Shown piece after piece: positions 28,430-35,326 of a stretch of 53,423 nucleotides of DNA. Made by a program: the position numbers and the translations under genes. Location: assembly GCA_900555015.1 (NCBI GenBank), contig USJL01000012.1:1-53423 (forward strand), written 5' to 3'. Within the stretch, counting starts at the first letter, position 1. The number at the start of each line of letters is the position of its first letter. The notes beneath the pieces are model-generated. The model had not been told where the DNA came from. It saw only the letters and a program-made list of their open reading frames with translations, and made no database searches. The DNA is from an uncultured Oscillospiraceae bacterium (GTDB lineage: Bacteria; Bacillota; Clostridia; Oscillospirales; Acutalibacteraceae).

Positions 28430-28505
28430 AGGGGTATAGCTCAGTTGGTAGAGCAGCGGTCTCCAAAACCGCGTGCCGAGGGTTCAAGTCCTTCTGCCCC
28501 TGCCA
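28430..28505 (+). tRNA. tRNA-Trp (CCA)
   Basis: A full cloverleaf with acceptor AGGGGTA/TGCCCCT (one G-T pair), anticodon loop CTCCAAA, T loop TTCAAGT, discriminator G and encoded CCA. Its 3' part (28461-28506) is repeated at 31737-31782, marking it as the attachment site of an integrated element. Confidence 0.97.
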
Positions 28506-28506
28506 A
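28461..28506 (+). repeat. att direct repeat, copy 1 (inside tRNA-Trp)
   Basis: A 46-bp sequence from the anticodon loop to one base past CCA, identical to 31737-31782. It is the tRNA-side attachment site of the element between the two copies. Confidence 0.93.
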
Positions 28507-28510
28507 TGAT

Positions 28511-28548
28511 AAAGCCTTTAACCATCGTGGTTAGAGGCTTTTCCTTTT
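28511..28548 (+). terminator. Terminator after tRNA-Trp (left end of the island)
   Basis: The stem AAAGCCT-T-TAACCA pairs with TGGTTA-G-AGGCTTT (28511-28541) around a 3-nt loop, followed by a T-rich tail. It ends the tRNA transcript just inside the element. Confidence 0.85.
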
Positions 28549-28565
28549 ATATACGCCAAAAACAA

Positions 28566-28594
28566 GGACATCTACCAAAGTAGATGTCCCTTTT
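28566..28594 (+). terminator. Second hairpin terminator
   Basis: A perfect 10-bp stem GGACATCTAC/GTAGATGTCC with a 4-nt loop, then CTTTT. It may also protect the tRNA from, or end, transcripts coming from the methylase side. Confidence 0.7.
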
Positions 28595-28641
28595 CATTTT
28601 GTCCAATCTTTCGCAACAAATCCAACAAATTCAACCCGTAC

Positions 28642-28661
28642 AGCATCATTTGAGCATCATT
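28642..28661 (+). repeat. Paired direct repeats AGCATCATT (left arm)
   Basis: AGCATCATT occurs at 28642-28650 and again at 28653-28661, 11 nt apart. A similar pair lies near the other end of the island. They resemble the arm-type sites bound by tyrosine integrases; this is inference from position and repetition. Confidence 0.4.
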
Positions 28662-28668
28662 TTTGTTT

Positions 28669-28758
28669 TTACAACTTAAACCCATCTGTCAATCCGCCGA
28701 GCAGGTTATCTTCGTTTGGTCTGATGTTTCCGTACCATAGTTCTCGTAATATTGACAT
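28669..28758 (-). pseudogene. 29-codon remnant of a mobile-element small protein
   Basis: A short frame beginning MSILRELWYGNIRPNED, preceded by GGGAG 7 nt before the ATG (28758) and ending at a TAA (28669). The start resembles short Clostridia proteins beginning with an L-x-x-L-Y-x-G-N-I-x-P motif (DUF6809-like, from memory), which are usually 80-100 residues and common in conjugative elements. Here the rest is missing, so I read it as a decayed remnant. It lies between the second methylase and the tRNA end of the island. Confidence 0.5.
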
Positions 28759-28828
28759 AAAATCAACTCCCTTGTAGTACAAACATATACCACAAAGGAG
28801 TTAGAATATCCAGACTAAATATGAATTT

Positions 28829-29572
28829 TTATTTATGAAACACAAATAAATACTCGTGTGCGATTAGCAAGAAGTTGTATTTTACACTATTTGTTTTCCA
28901 AAATCCTGTTGCCTGGCAATTATGCTGTTCCTTTATGATTAACTCTTTAAGCTTGAAGCCTGCATCTTGAAAGATTTTCATAACCTCAAAGCTCAAAGGT
29001 ATCATATGTCCCTTTTGTCTTGTGTCTCCCATAAGTATTGCACAGAATTTACCTTTCTTCAAAACACGATAGCTCTCACTCGCTACCTTTTTCATTTCTT
29101 CAAGAAAAGAAGGAACTTTCAAGTGAGATAAGTCGTTTTCAATATCTTCACTATACTCAATTATATTTGCATAAGGTGGGTGTGTGCAAATTAAATCAAT
29201 GCTTTCGTTTGGAAGCATATCAAGATTTCTTGCGTCACCTTGCTTTATTTGAACAGTGCCACAATTCTCTCGTTCAAAATCAACCTTTTCTCTACATCTA
29301 TCAAGTGCAACAGGATTGACATCAATGCCTATTATATTTCTGTTTAACAACTTTGCTTCAACAAGTGTTGTACCACCACCGGCAAATTGATCAAGCACAT
29401 AATCTCCCTCTTGGGAGTATCTCAAGATAATATTTCGTGGAATATATGGCGACCAATTACCACGCCATTTTGCATCATGAGTTGCCCACTTGCCACGTTC
29501 GGGAAATGACCAAACAGTATTGGTTTCCAATTCAAAATCATCAGGCTCCCATTTAGTTATCTTTTTTGCCAT
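28829..29572 (-). CDS. DNA methyltransferase, second methylase of DpnII-type system (DpnA-like)
   Basis: A 247-residue S-adenosylmethionine-dependent DNA methylase. The SAM motif DQFAGGGTTLVEA (about residues 62-74) follows an N-terminal target region and is followed by the catalytic motif CTHPPYA (about 130), the (D/S/T)PPY form of amino-methylases. Known DpnII systems carry two methylases; this one fits the second, which can modify single-stranded GATC DNA in the pneumococcal case. Specificity here is inferred from its partners. Its start abuts the stop of the nuclease gene (1-nt overlap at 29572), so they are co-translated. It is the last gene of the operon. Confidence 0.88.
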   Translation of the reverse strand: MAKKITKWEPDDFELETNTVWSFPERGKWATHDAKWRGNWSPYIPRNIILRYSQEGDYVLDQFAGGGTTLVEAKLLNRNIIGIDVNPVALDRCREKVDFERENCGTVQIKQGDARNLDMLPNESIDLICTHPPYANIIEYSEDIENDLSHLKVPSFLEEMKKVASESYRVLKKGKFCAILMGDTRQKGHMIPLSFEVMKIFQDAGFKLKELIIKEQHNCQATGFWKTNSVKYNFLLIAHEYLFVFHK

Positions 29573-30435
29573 TACTTAAAAACCTCATTCATAATGCCAT
29601 TTTCCATATCGTTGATGTTGTAAATATTTTCCATAACATCGAAGGTTTCTTCTAGATTATGCCTTGCACTATTCCAACCCTTTCCGTCAGTAAACCATAC
29701 AAAAGTAAAACCGTCAATGGTATCAACCTCTTGAGCTAAGGTCTTATAGCTTCGGGCAGTTTCGTTTAATTTAGAACCACCGCTTGCATAGAAATTAGTC
29801 TCAATTGCATAAATCATATCATCTGTTTTTACAACAAAATCAAAACGCTTTTCCATTTTGCCTTGATTTGAAATAGCAGATAAATCTATTCTCCATTTAT
29901 CAGTGATTTCGTGAATATACATTTCTTTAAAATAATTCTCGTTTTTTATAAATCCAGATTTTTGAATATAAGATTCAACAAGATTTTCCATTAAGTGACC
30001 GCCGCGATTTTTTCTGCCGTTTGAATCAAGACCCGTTTCAACACCTGTTACATAATCAACAAGATTAGACACAATTCTATTTGATATTAGATCAAATAAC
30101 CCTGTCTTTTTCATAAACGATTTATATTCATCAACAGACAATGTCATATTTCTAAAATCGTATGTATATTCACCGTTGCAATCCATAGCATAAATTTCAT
30201 TGCTTCTCACAGCAAGTAATATCGGAATGCATTTTAAGGTTTGCGGATATTCTTTTATGATTTTCTCGAAATCTTCTTCAATATTTTTAGAGCCTACAAG
30301 AGAATTAAGTATATTAAGTTCAATTTTTATGCTATCAACATTTCTGTGTACCTTTTCAAAATCTATGTAATAGTCATAGCTTGCAATACTATCTCTAAAA
30401 TTTTCAAGCCATTTATTAAATTCTCTCATAATCAT
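29572..30435 (-). CDS. Type II restriction endonuclease, DpnII/MboI family (GATC)
   Basis: A 287-residue nuclease that should cut unmethylated GATC. It follows the R.DpnII pattern closely from memory: WLENFRDSIASYDYY at the start, LNILNSLVGSKNIEEDF (about 50-66), CIPILLAVR, KTGLFDLISNRI, VTGVETGLDSNGRKNRGGH (about 140-158) and the PD-(D/E)XK-like core KRFDFVVK...YAIETNFY (about 205-225), in which D and E are the likely metal ligands. ATG 30435 or the second ATG two codons later. Translation probably follows the methylase gene 5 nt upstream. The host should be protected by the two methylases. Confidence 0.92.
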   Translation of the reverse strand: MIMREFNKWLENFRDSIASYDYYIDFEKVHRNVDSIKIELNILNSLVGSKNIEEDFEKIIKEYPQTLKCIPILLAVRSNEIYAMDCNGEYTYDFRNMTLSVDEYKSFMKKTGLFDLISNRIVSNLVDYVTGVETGLDSNGRKNRGGHLMENLVESYIQKSGFIKNENYFKEMYIHEITDKWRIDLSAISNQGKMEKRFDFVVKTDDMIYAIETNFYASGGSKLNETARSYKTLAQEVDTIDGFTFVWFTDGKGWNSARHNLEETFDVMENIYNINDMENGIMNEVFK

Positions 30436-30440
30436 CCTCC

Positions 30441-31508
30441 CTAATAATTGCAGATAAGCAATTCGCTAACATTACCTCTGTTATTACCTTTGCTATTAAT
30501 TGACCTTTTTGCAGTTACTCTATTTATACTGAATGCCTTATACAAATTATCAAAGAAATCATCATCGGGATTTGTATTCTTTGGATCTGAATTACTTGCA
30601 AGTACCTTTGCGCCTTTGCCGGATAATTCCTTAATGAATTCTGCAAGTTCAATCTGGTTTTCGTCATTAAATTCCGCTTCGGTATATGATGTGAATTCTG
30701 CAGTTTTCGACAATGGTCTGTATGGCGGATCAAAATACACAAATGTGTTTTCATCAATAAAATCTTTGGTCTGCTTATAATCTCCTGAAACTATTTGAAC
30801 CTTTTGTAGCTTATCTGACACCAAAATCAAATTTTCAATATCGCAAATTGTAGGATTCTTGTAGGAACCCATTGGTACATTATATTGACCTTTTTTATTC
30901 ACTCTGTAAAGTCCGTTAAAACAGGTTTTGTTTAGATATATGAATAGTGCTGATTTCAATAATGCATTAGATTGTTTATTTGCGATTAAGCTATTATATA
31001 GTTCTCTTTGCGAATAATAGTATTCTTTTCTGTTTCCTTCGGGACACGATAAATGCTCCTTTTCAAATTGTTGCAGCAACTGAATGAGTTCCGAAGCATT
31101 ATCTCTTATTTGAAGATATACATTCATCAATTCAATATTTGAATCATTAATCAGTATCTCATCAAGCTCATAATTGTTGAGTATATCAAACATTACTGCA
31201 CCTGCGCCAACCATAGGCTCACAGTATTTTTTGATTGTTGTGCCTAATTCTTTTGGATAATATGTACGGAGCGTATCAAGCAGCTGTCCTTTTCCACCTG
31301 CCCATTTGACAAATGGCTTTGCATTTACATTTCCTTCATAACGAGTAGTTCTCGCATCAACAGGCTTTTCAGCATCTGAAGGAATTATCCACATGTTTCC
31401 AAGCATTGCAACATTACTAATTCTGTTTTCGCTACACAGTGTAATAACTCGTCTATGAGATATATTCCACTTTTGTGCAGCTTCACTTGCAGTCATATAT
31501 CCAATCAT
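30441..31508 (-). CDS. dam: Dam-type DNA adenine methylase with N-terminal helix-turn-helix domain
   Basis: Methylates adenine in GATC. The catalytic part (about 65-355) has FVKWAGGKGQLL (SAM site), CEPMVGAGAVMFD, YLNKTCFNGLYRVNKKGQYNVP and YFDPPYRP (catalytic DPPY). Unlike E. coli Dam or DpnM (about 280 residues), it has about 60 extra N-terminal residues, MTASEAAQKWNISHRRVITL then WIIPSDAEKP, a helix-turn-helix of the type seen in small Clostridia DNA-binding proteins. It would let the methylase bind DNA as a regulator. A perfect palindrome lies in its own promoter. ATG 31508 has CGAGGTG 7 nt upstream. First gene of the three-gene operon. Confidence 0.93.
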   Translation of the reverse strand: MIGYMTASEAAQKWNISHRRVITLCSENRISNVAMLGNMWIIPSDAEKPVDARTTRYEGNVNAKPFVKWAGGKGQLLDTLRTYYPKELGTTIKKYCEPMVGAGAVMFDILNNYELDEILINDSNIELMNVYLQIRDNASELIQLLQQFEKEHLSCPEGNRKEYYYSQRELYNSLIANKQSNALLKSALFIYLNKTCFNGLYRVNKKGQYNVPMGSYKNPTICDIENLILVSDKLQKVQIVSGDYKQTKDFIDENTFVYFDPPYRPLSKTAEFTSYTEAEFNDENQIELAEFIKELSGKGAKVLASNSDPKNTNPDDDFFDNLYKAFSINRVTAKRSINSKGNNRGNVSELLICNY

Positions 31509-31536
31509 TTATAGCACCTCGCAATTTGATAATTTT

Positions 31537-31565
31537 ATTATATTCCAAATCTGGAATAATAGCAA
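31537..31565 (-). promoter_or_regulatory. Promoter of the restriction-modification operon
   Basis: On the minus strand, TTGCTA (31560-31565), 17 nt, then a perfect TATAAT (31537-31542). The spacer between the boxes is almost filled by a palindrome. Confidence 0.6.
31541..31558. promoter_or_regulatory. Operator-like palindrome in the restriction-modification promoter
   Basis: TATTCCA-GATT-TGGAATA (minus strand), a perfect 7-bp inverted repeat with a 4-nt centre, lies between the -35 and -10 boxes. A protein bound there would block polymerase. The obvious candidate is the helix-turn-helix domain of the Dam protein encoded just downstream. Confidence 0.55.
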
Positions 31566-31634
31566 GATCCAATTTTATTTTTGTAACAATAAATTATCAT
31601 TGTGATAATAATCTAAAATATAAAAATTTCACAG

Positions 31635-31654
31635 AGCATCAATAAAGCATCAAA
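31635..31654 (+). repeat. Paired direct repeats AGCATCAA (right arm)
   Basis: AGCATCAA at 31635-31642 and AGCATCAAA at 31646-31654, 11 nt apart, in the same orientation as the pair at the left end. Possible integrase arm sites. Confidence 0.4.
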
Positions 31655-31736
31655 GTGAAAATATTTATTTTTGATATTTTGAAAGATGTCCTAAAACTGT
31701 GGGTTTTGAGGGGCTCGGTTTAATAGACCGCGGCCA

Positions 31737-31782
31737 CTCCAAAACCGCGTGCCGAGGGTTCAAGTCCTTCTGCCCCTGCCAA
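31737..31782 (+). repeat. att direct repeat, copy 2 (tRNA-Trp 3' fragment)
   Basis: Identical over 46 bp to tRNA-Trp 28461-28506. The 5' half of the tRNA is absent, so this is an attachment site and not a tRNA gene. Confidence 0.95.
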
Positions 31783-31787
31783 GGAAT

Positions 31788-31818
31788 AGAGCCGTTTTTC
31801 AAGAAATCGGCTCTTTTA
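31788..31818 (+). terminator. Terminator beside att copy 2
   Basis: AGAGCCG (31788-31794) pairs with CGGCTCT (31808-31814), followed by TTTTATTTTTT. It sits at the same place relative to att as the 28511 terminator, as expected if each element brings its own tRNA terminator. Confidence 0.75.
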
Positions 31819-31826
31819 TTTTTTGC

Positions 31827-31848
31827 TTTGTCTAACACTTTGTCTAAC
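31827..31848 (+). repeat. Tandem repeat TTTGTCTAAC
   Basis: TTTGTCTAAC occurs at 31827-31836 and 31839-31848 (12-nt period), overlapping the integrase stop codon and close to att copy 2. Possible integrase binding sites of the second element. Confidence 0.4.
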
Positions 31849-32604
31849 GCATTTTGCTTGTTATAATATTACAAATGTTGTTTGAAATATTTTCTTTTCG
31901 TTTTGTGTCCAAATGTGCATAAGTGTTAGCTGTTGTTTGGATGTCAGAATGACCGAGCCACTCTTGTATATCCTTTAGTGTATATCCTTGTGCATTTAAT
32001 AGACTTGCACAGCTATGGCGTAAGTCGTGAAATCTTATATGACGAAAACCATATTTTTTTAATATTTTTGCGTGCTGTTTGGTAATGTAATTTGGGGAGT
32101 AGGGTTTACCATTTTCCATTTTGAATACATAATCATTTTTTATGTATTCTTTACCGAACAGCTTTTTATTTTGTTTTTCATCATTTTTTAATTTTACGAA
32201 TAAGTTTATAATTTCTTCATTTAAAGGAAAGCTACGATAACTTGATTGATTTTTTGTACTATCTTTTTCAATTATTTTGTAACTATAAACTATCGTGTGT
32301 TTAATTGTGAGTTTTTTATTTTCTAAATCAATGCTATCCCATTTTATACCTAATACTTCACTTCGTCTTAAACCAAATGAAATAGTAACAAAGTAAAGAG
32401 GGAATAATCGTTCATTTTTTATTGAATTTAAAAAACTATTTATTTCATCTAAATTATAGAAATCGTAATTGTAACGCTCACTTTTTGGCATAGTTACATA
32501 TTGACACGGATTTGATAGTATTAAATTGTTTTTAACTGCTAAACTTAATGTTTGATTTATTATATTTCTATGATGTTTAAGTGTGGTTGATGAAACTGTT
32601 ATTG
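31844..32604 (-). pseudogene. Tyrosine-type site-specific integrase, 5' truncated
   Basis: The C-terminal catalytic domain of a phage/ICE-type tyrosine recombinase. Catalytic residues are visible: R in SFGLRRSEVLG, H-x-x-R in FHDLRHSCASLL, H in WLGHSDIQTT and the Tyr in NTYAHLD. The first ATG is at 32491, but coding sense clearly continues upstream in frame (KHHRNIINQTLSLAVKNN, NPCQYVTMPK), which is the core-binding domain. The frame becomes unlike an integrase near 32600 and meets a stop near 32670. The N-terminal DNA-binding part, about half the protein, is missing. It points toward att copy 2, as integrases beside tRNA sites often do. Probably inactive. Confidence 0.85.
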
Positions 32605-32639
32605 TTATATGTTCGCCGTTTTCTGTGTCTACTTCTACA

Positions 32640-33194
32640 ATATCAGTTAACGGAAAATAACATTTTTAAAATTTTTTATGAAAACGAAACATTAAAAATG
32701 CATAATTGCAGCGTGCATTGCCGTTTGCTTAACTTTAACGGAAATGTTATTTACGATAATTGTATTGAAGCGAAGCTTGAAGCAATGCAATCAAGCGAAA
32801 TTATAAAAATAGATTTAAATAAATACGTTAAAAATGATTTTTATAAAAAAATCTTTATGCAGATTTTGAGCTTATTGAAAATCACAAAACAATAAGCCGA
32901 GGTATTGAACTTTTTGCGCCTGCAAAACACATTGATTTTGAAATTCCTGAAATTTCTGTTCAAGTTACTGAAAATGATTCTGAATTTTTTGTAATTCTTA
33001 ATTCAAATCCTCCGGCTTTTTATGTTTTACTGGAATTAAAAAATGAAGACGCCGTTTTTAGCGACAACTGTTTTTATTTGCCGCCCGGCAAAAATATAAC
33101 CGTTTCGGTTAATAAGAACAGCATAAGCAATAAACTAACCAAAAAAGAATTTGAAAACTCTTTAAAGATCAGTACATTAACAGACACTTATTAA
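32640..33194 (+). pseudogene. Beta-mannosidase-like (GH2) C-terminal remnant, frameshifted
   Basis: Only the last about 180 residues of a larger gene remain. The first segment (ENETLKMHNCSVHCRLLNF...SEIIKIDLNKYV, to about 32850) and a second segment in another frame (LYADFELIENHKTISRGIEL...YLPPGKNITVSV, ending at TAA 33192-33194) join perfectly if one A is added to the seven-A run at 32845-32851. The sequence resembles the C-terminal beta domains of GH2 beta-mannosidases (from memory). The catalytic barrel is absent; the left edge coincides with the broken 5' end of the integrase, so a deletion probably joined the two. Confidence 0.65.
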
Positions 33195-33237
33195 AAAGCA
33201 TTACAAAAAACATCTAAAATATTAAGGAGAAAATACA

Positions 33238-33918
33238 ATGAAAAAACCGTATATTATTTGCCACATGATGACTTCTGTTGACGGAAGAATTGACTGTGCA
33301 ATGACTTCTCAACTTTCCGGTGTGGAAGATTACTATAAAACGCTTGCCGAATTAAATTTACCGTCTACATTAAGCGGTCGTGTAACTGCAGAAACTGAAA
33401 TGGCAGAAGAAGGATTTTTTAAAGTTAAAAACAAAACGCCGTTGGGAAAAGAAGAATTTGCAAAAAATCAAACATCATCTGAATATGAAATAATTACAGA
33501 CACTGACGGAAAACTGATGTGGCAGAATATAGACGATAACAAAAAACCGTATTTAATAATAACAAGCGAGCATGTTACAAAAGAATATTTAGATTATTTA
33601 AACCACAAAAATATATCTTGTATTGCATGCGGAAAAGATAAAATTAACCTTAAACGTGCCGTTGAAATTCTTTATAGTGAATTTGATATTAAAAGACTTG
33701 GCATTGTAGGCGGTCCCACAATAAACACGGCATTTTTAAATGCAAATTTATTAGATGAAATAAGCCTGCTGATAGGTCCCGGCATTGATGCAAGGCAAAA
33801 AATGCCGTCTGTTTTCGACGGAAGAAAAAATGATTTTCCATTAACCCATTTAAAGCTTAAAGATATTAAAAAATTTAACAGCGGCGCCGTTTGGTTAAGA
33901 TACAATATTGAACAATAA
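33238..33918 (+). CDS. RibD C-terminal/dihydrofolate reductase-like domain protein
   Basis: A 226-residue protein with the fold of the RibD reductase domain, which in riboflavin synthesis reduces the ribosyl group with NADPH. Seen here: ICHMMTSVDGRID (residues 8-20, the family start motif), a central ITSEHV...LGIVGGPTINTAFL (about 150-163) with the GGP loop, and ISLLIGPGIDAR. There is no deaminase domain and no other rib gene nearby, so a role in riboflavin synthesis is uncertain; stand-alone members are often of unknown substrate. AAGGAG precedes the ATG. Its own terminator follows. Confidence 0.85.
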   Translation: MKKPYIICHMMTSVDGRIDCAMTSQLSGVEDYYKTLAELNLPSTLSGRVTAETEMAEEGFFKVKNKTPLGKEEFAKNQTSSEYEIITDTDGKLMWQNIDDNKKPYLIITSEHVTKEYLDYLNHKNISCIACGKDKINLKRAVEILYSEFDIKRLGIVGGPTINTAFLNANLLDEISLLIGPGIDARQKMPSVFDGRKNDFPLTHLKLKDIKKFNSGAVWLRYNIEQ

Positions 33919-33957
33919 AAAAACGCACAGCTTCATTTTAAGAAGTTGTGCGTTTTT
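33918..33957. terminator. Bidirectional terminator
   Basis: The stem AAAAACGCACAGCTTC pairs with GAAGTTGTGCGTTTTT (one G-T pair), with T-runs on both strands. It lies between the RibD-like gene and the convergent 55-aa gene. Confidence 0.88.
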
Positions 33958-33961
33958 ATTA

Positions 33962-34129
33962 TTACAGTTGCACATGCCGCAAAAGATTTAAAACATCTTC
34001 TCTTGTAGCACATTTATTTTTTGGTATTAAAAATCTGTGTCTTTCCTCGGATTTATAGTAATAAATTCGCCAATAATCTTGAAATTCGGATATTGAAAAG
34101 AAATAACCGTTAATTTTAATAGTTTCCAT
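33962..34129 (-). CDS. Small uncharacterised protein (55 aa)
   Basis: A 55-codon gene, starting METIKINGYFFSIS and ending LLRHVQL. AAAGGATG lies 6 nt before the ATG (34129), and it follows the esterase stop by 24 nt on the same strand, so it is probably the last gene of that operon. It is rich in aromatic and basic residues (YWRIYYYK, ERHRFLIPK), with one Cys and no membrane helix. I do not recognise a family. Confidence 0.6.
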   Translation of the reverse strand: METIKINGYFFSISEFQDYWRIYYYKSEERHRFLIPKNKCATREDVLNLLRHVQL

Positions 34130-34153
34130 AATTACATCCTTTATATATTAAAA

Positions 34154-35272
34154 TCAAATAGTATTAAAAATAAAATCGCCCATTTCGTCTATAACATCTT
34201 CTACCTGAGGAAATACACCTGTTGCATTTAGGTAGCCGTGCCCTAATCCGTTATAAACAACCATTTTAACATTAACGCCTGCATCTTTTAATTTATGAGC
34301 CCATGCAAATGCATCCTTACTTAAATAGTCAAGTGCACCTACCGTAATAAACGTAGGCGTATTAAATTTAACACCAAAAGAATACGGATTATTTAATTCA
34401 TCCGGACGCATAATTCCTACTTTTTTAACATTACAATTTACAAGCATTTGCATTTGGCGGATAACACCCTTTGAAAGTGTCTTTTGCGTAGGTTCTAATT
34501 TAAAACCGTCTAATCCTTTCTTAAAATATTTATCTTCAACCGAAAATAAATTAAGCGTAGGATAAAGTAAAAGTTGCCCTTTTACCATACCGGTACCGCT
34601 TGCTTTTGTTGTGCAGGCTTGTGCAATATTTCCGCCGGCACTGTCGCCGCAAACAAAAATTTTGTTTTTATTTATTTCATACAAAGCACTGTTATCATAT
34701 ATATGTTTTAACACACAAAAGCAGTCTTCATAAAGAGTAGGATATTTATTTTCAGGCAGCAAACGATAATCAACGCTTATAACTTTTATACCAAATTTTG
34801 ACGCAAACATTTTCCAACATTCATCATAAGGTTCAAGAGTGCCGCCGACAAACGCGCCGCCGTGAATAAAAAGCAAACAAACATCGACGTTGTTTTCTCT
34901 GCGAGTATAAATTCTTATCGGTATTTCATAGCCGTCAGGCGAACAAACCGTTCTGCTATTTACATCAACATTATTTATGTGGCAATTTGCATAAGAAATT
35001 TTGCTGCAACTTTTTCTGAAAAAAGAAAGATTTTTTCCACTAACAGACGGCTTAATTATATTAAAAATAAAATCGGGAACAAATCGCATTGATTTTGCCA
35101 TTTTTCCGATAGGTCCACCCAACATTCTTGGGTCAATTCCGAATTTAGAAACTGCATCAGGAGCGTATTTGGCAGTATATTGCAAACCACCGTCGTAATC
35201 AATATACGCATTATTTTTAAGCTGTTTTAAAAAATCTTCGTTGTACCACTTATTATCCCAACTTTTTTTCAT
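34154..35272 (-). CDS. Alpha/beta hydrolase, hormone-sensitive-lipase-like esterase
   Basis: A cytosolic esterase of the HSL (type IV) group, likely to remove acetyl or short acyl groups. The oxyanion motif is HGGAFVGG (about residue 139) and the nucleophile Ser is in GDSAGGN (about 208). The Asp of VGALDYLS (about 315) and the His of GLGHGYLN complete the triad. The TTG at 35275 is in frame, but ATG 35272 follows a well-placed TGAGGT. It lies 54 nt downstream of the phosphoesterase gene in a GH127-GH16-phosphoesterase operon, which suggests it deacylates an imported glycan. Confidence 0.9.
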   Translation of the reverse strand: MKKSWDNKWYNEDFLKQLKNNAYIDYDGGLQYTAKYAPDAVSKFGIDPRMLGGPIGKMAKSMRFVPDFIFNIIKPSVSGKNLSFFRKSCSKISYANCHINNVDVNSRTVCSPDGYEIPIRIYTRRENNVDVCLLFIHGGAFVGGTLEPYDECWKMFASKFGIKVISVDYRLLPENKYPTLYEDCFCVLKHIYDNSALYEINKNKIFVCGDSAGGNIAQACTTKASGTGMVKGQLLLYPTLNLFSVEDKYFKKGLDGFKLEPTQKTLSKGVIRQMQMLVNCNVKKVGIMRPDELNNPYSFGVKFNTPTFITVGALDYLSKDAFAWAHKLKDAGVNVKMVVYNGLGHGYLNATGVFPQVEDVIDEMGDFIFNTI

Positions 35273-35326
35273 CAATTTACCTCAGCATACTATGTAATAT
35301 TATCAGCAATCTGTTTTTGCAATAAT

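Larger units (their letters stand above)
28461..31782. mobile_element. tRNA-Trp integrated island carrying a DpnII-type restriction-modification system
   Basis: About 3.3 kb bounded by identical 46-bp copies of the tRNA-Trp 3' part. It contains three restriction-modification genes on the minus strand, a small remnant reading frame, two terminators next to the tRNA, and paired AGCATCA repeats near each end (28642-28661 and 31635-31654). There is no integrase between the repeats; the nearest is a truncated tyrosine integrase just outside the right copy (from 31844). The element may have used that enzyme in trans, or have lost its own. The boundaries are seen directly; the mechanism is inferred. 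Confidence 0.85.

Noticed and set aside
31716..31730. Small hairpin CGGTTTAATAGACCG next to att copy 2
   Set aside because: Only 4 bp of stem and no T-run; not a terminator, significance unclear.
31737..31782. A second tRNA-Trp gene
   Set aside because: Only the part from the anticodon loop to CCA is present; the acceptor 5' strand and D arm are missing, so it is an attachment-site copy.
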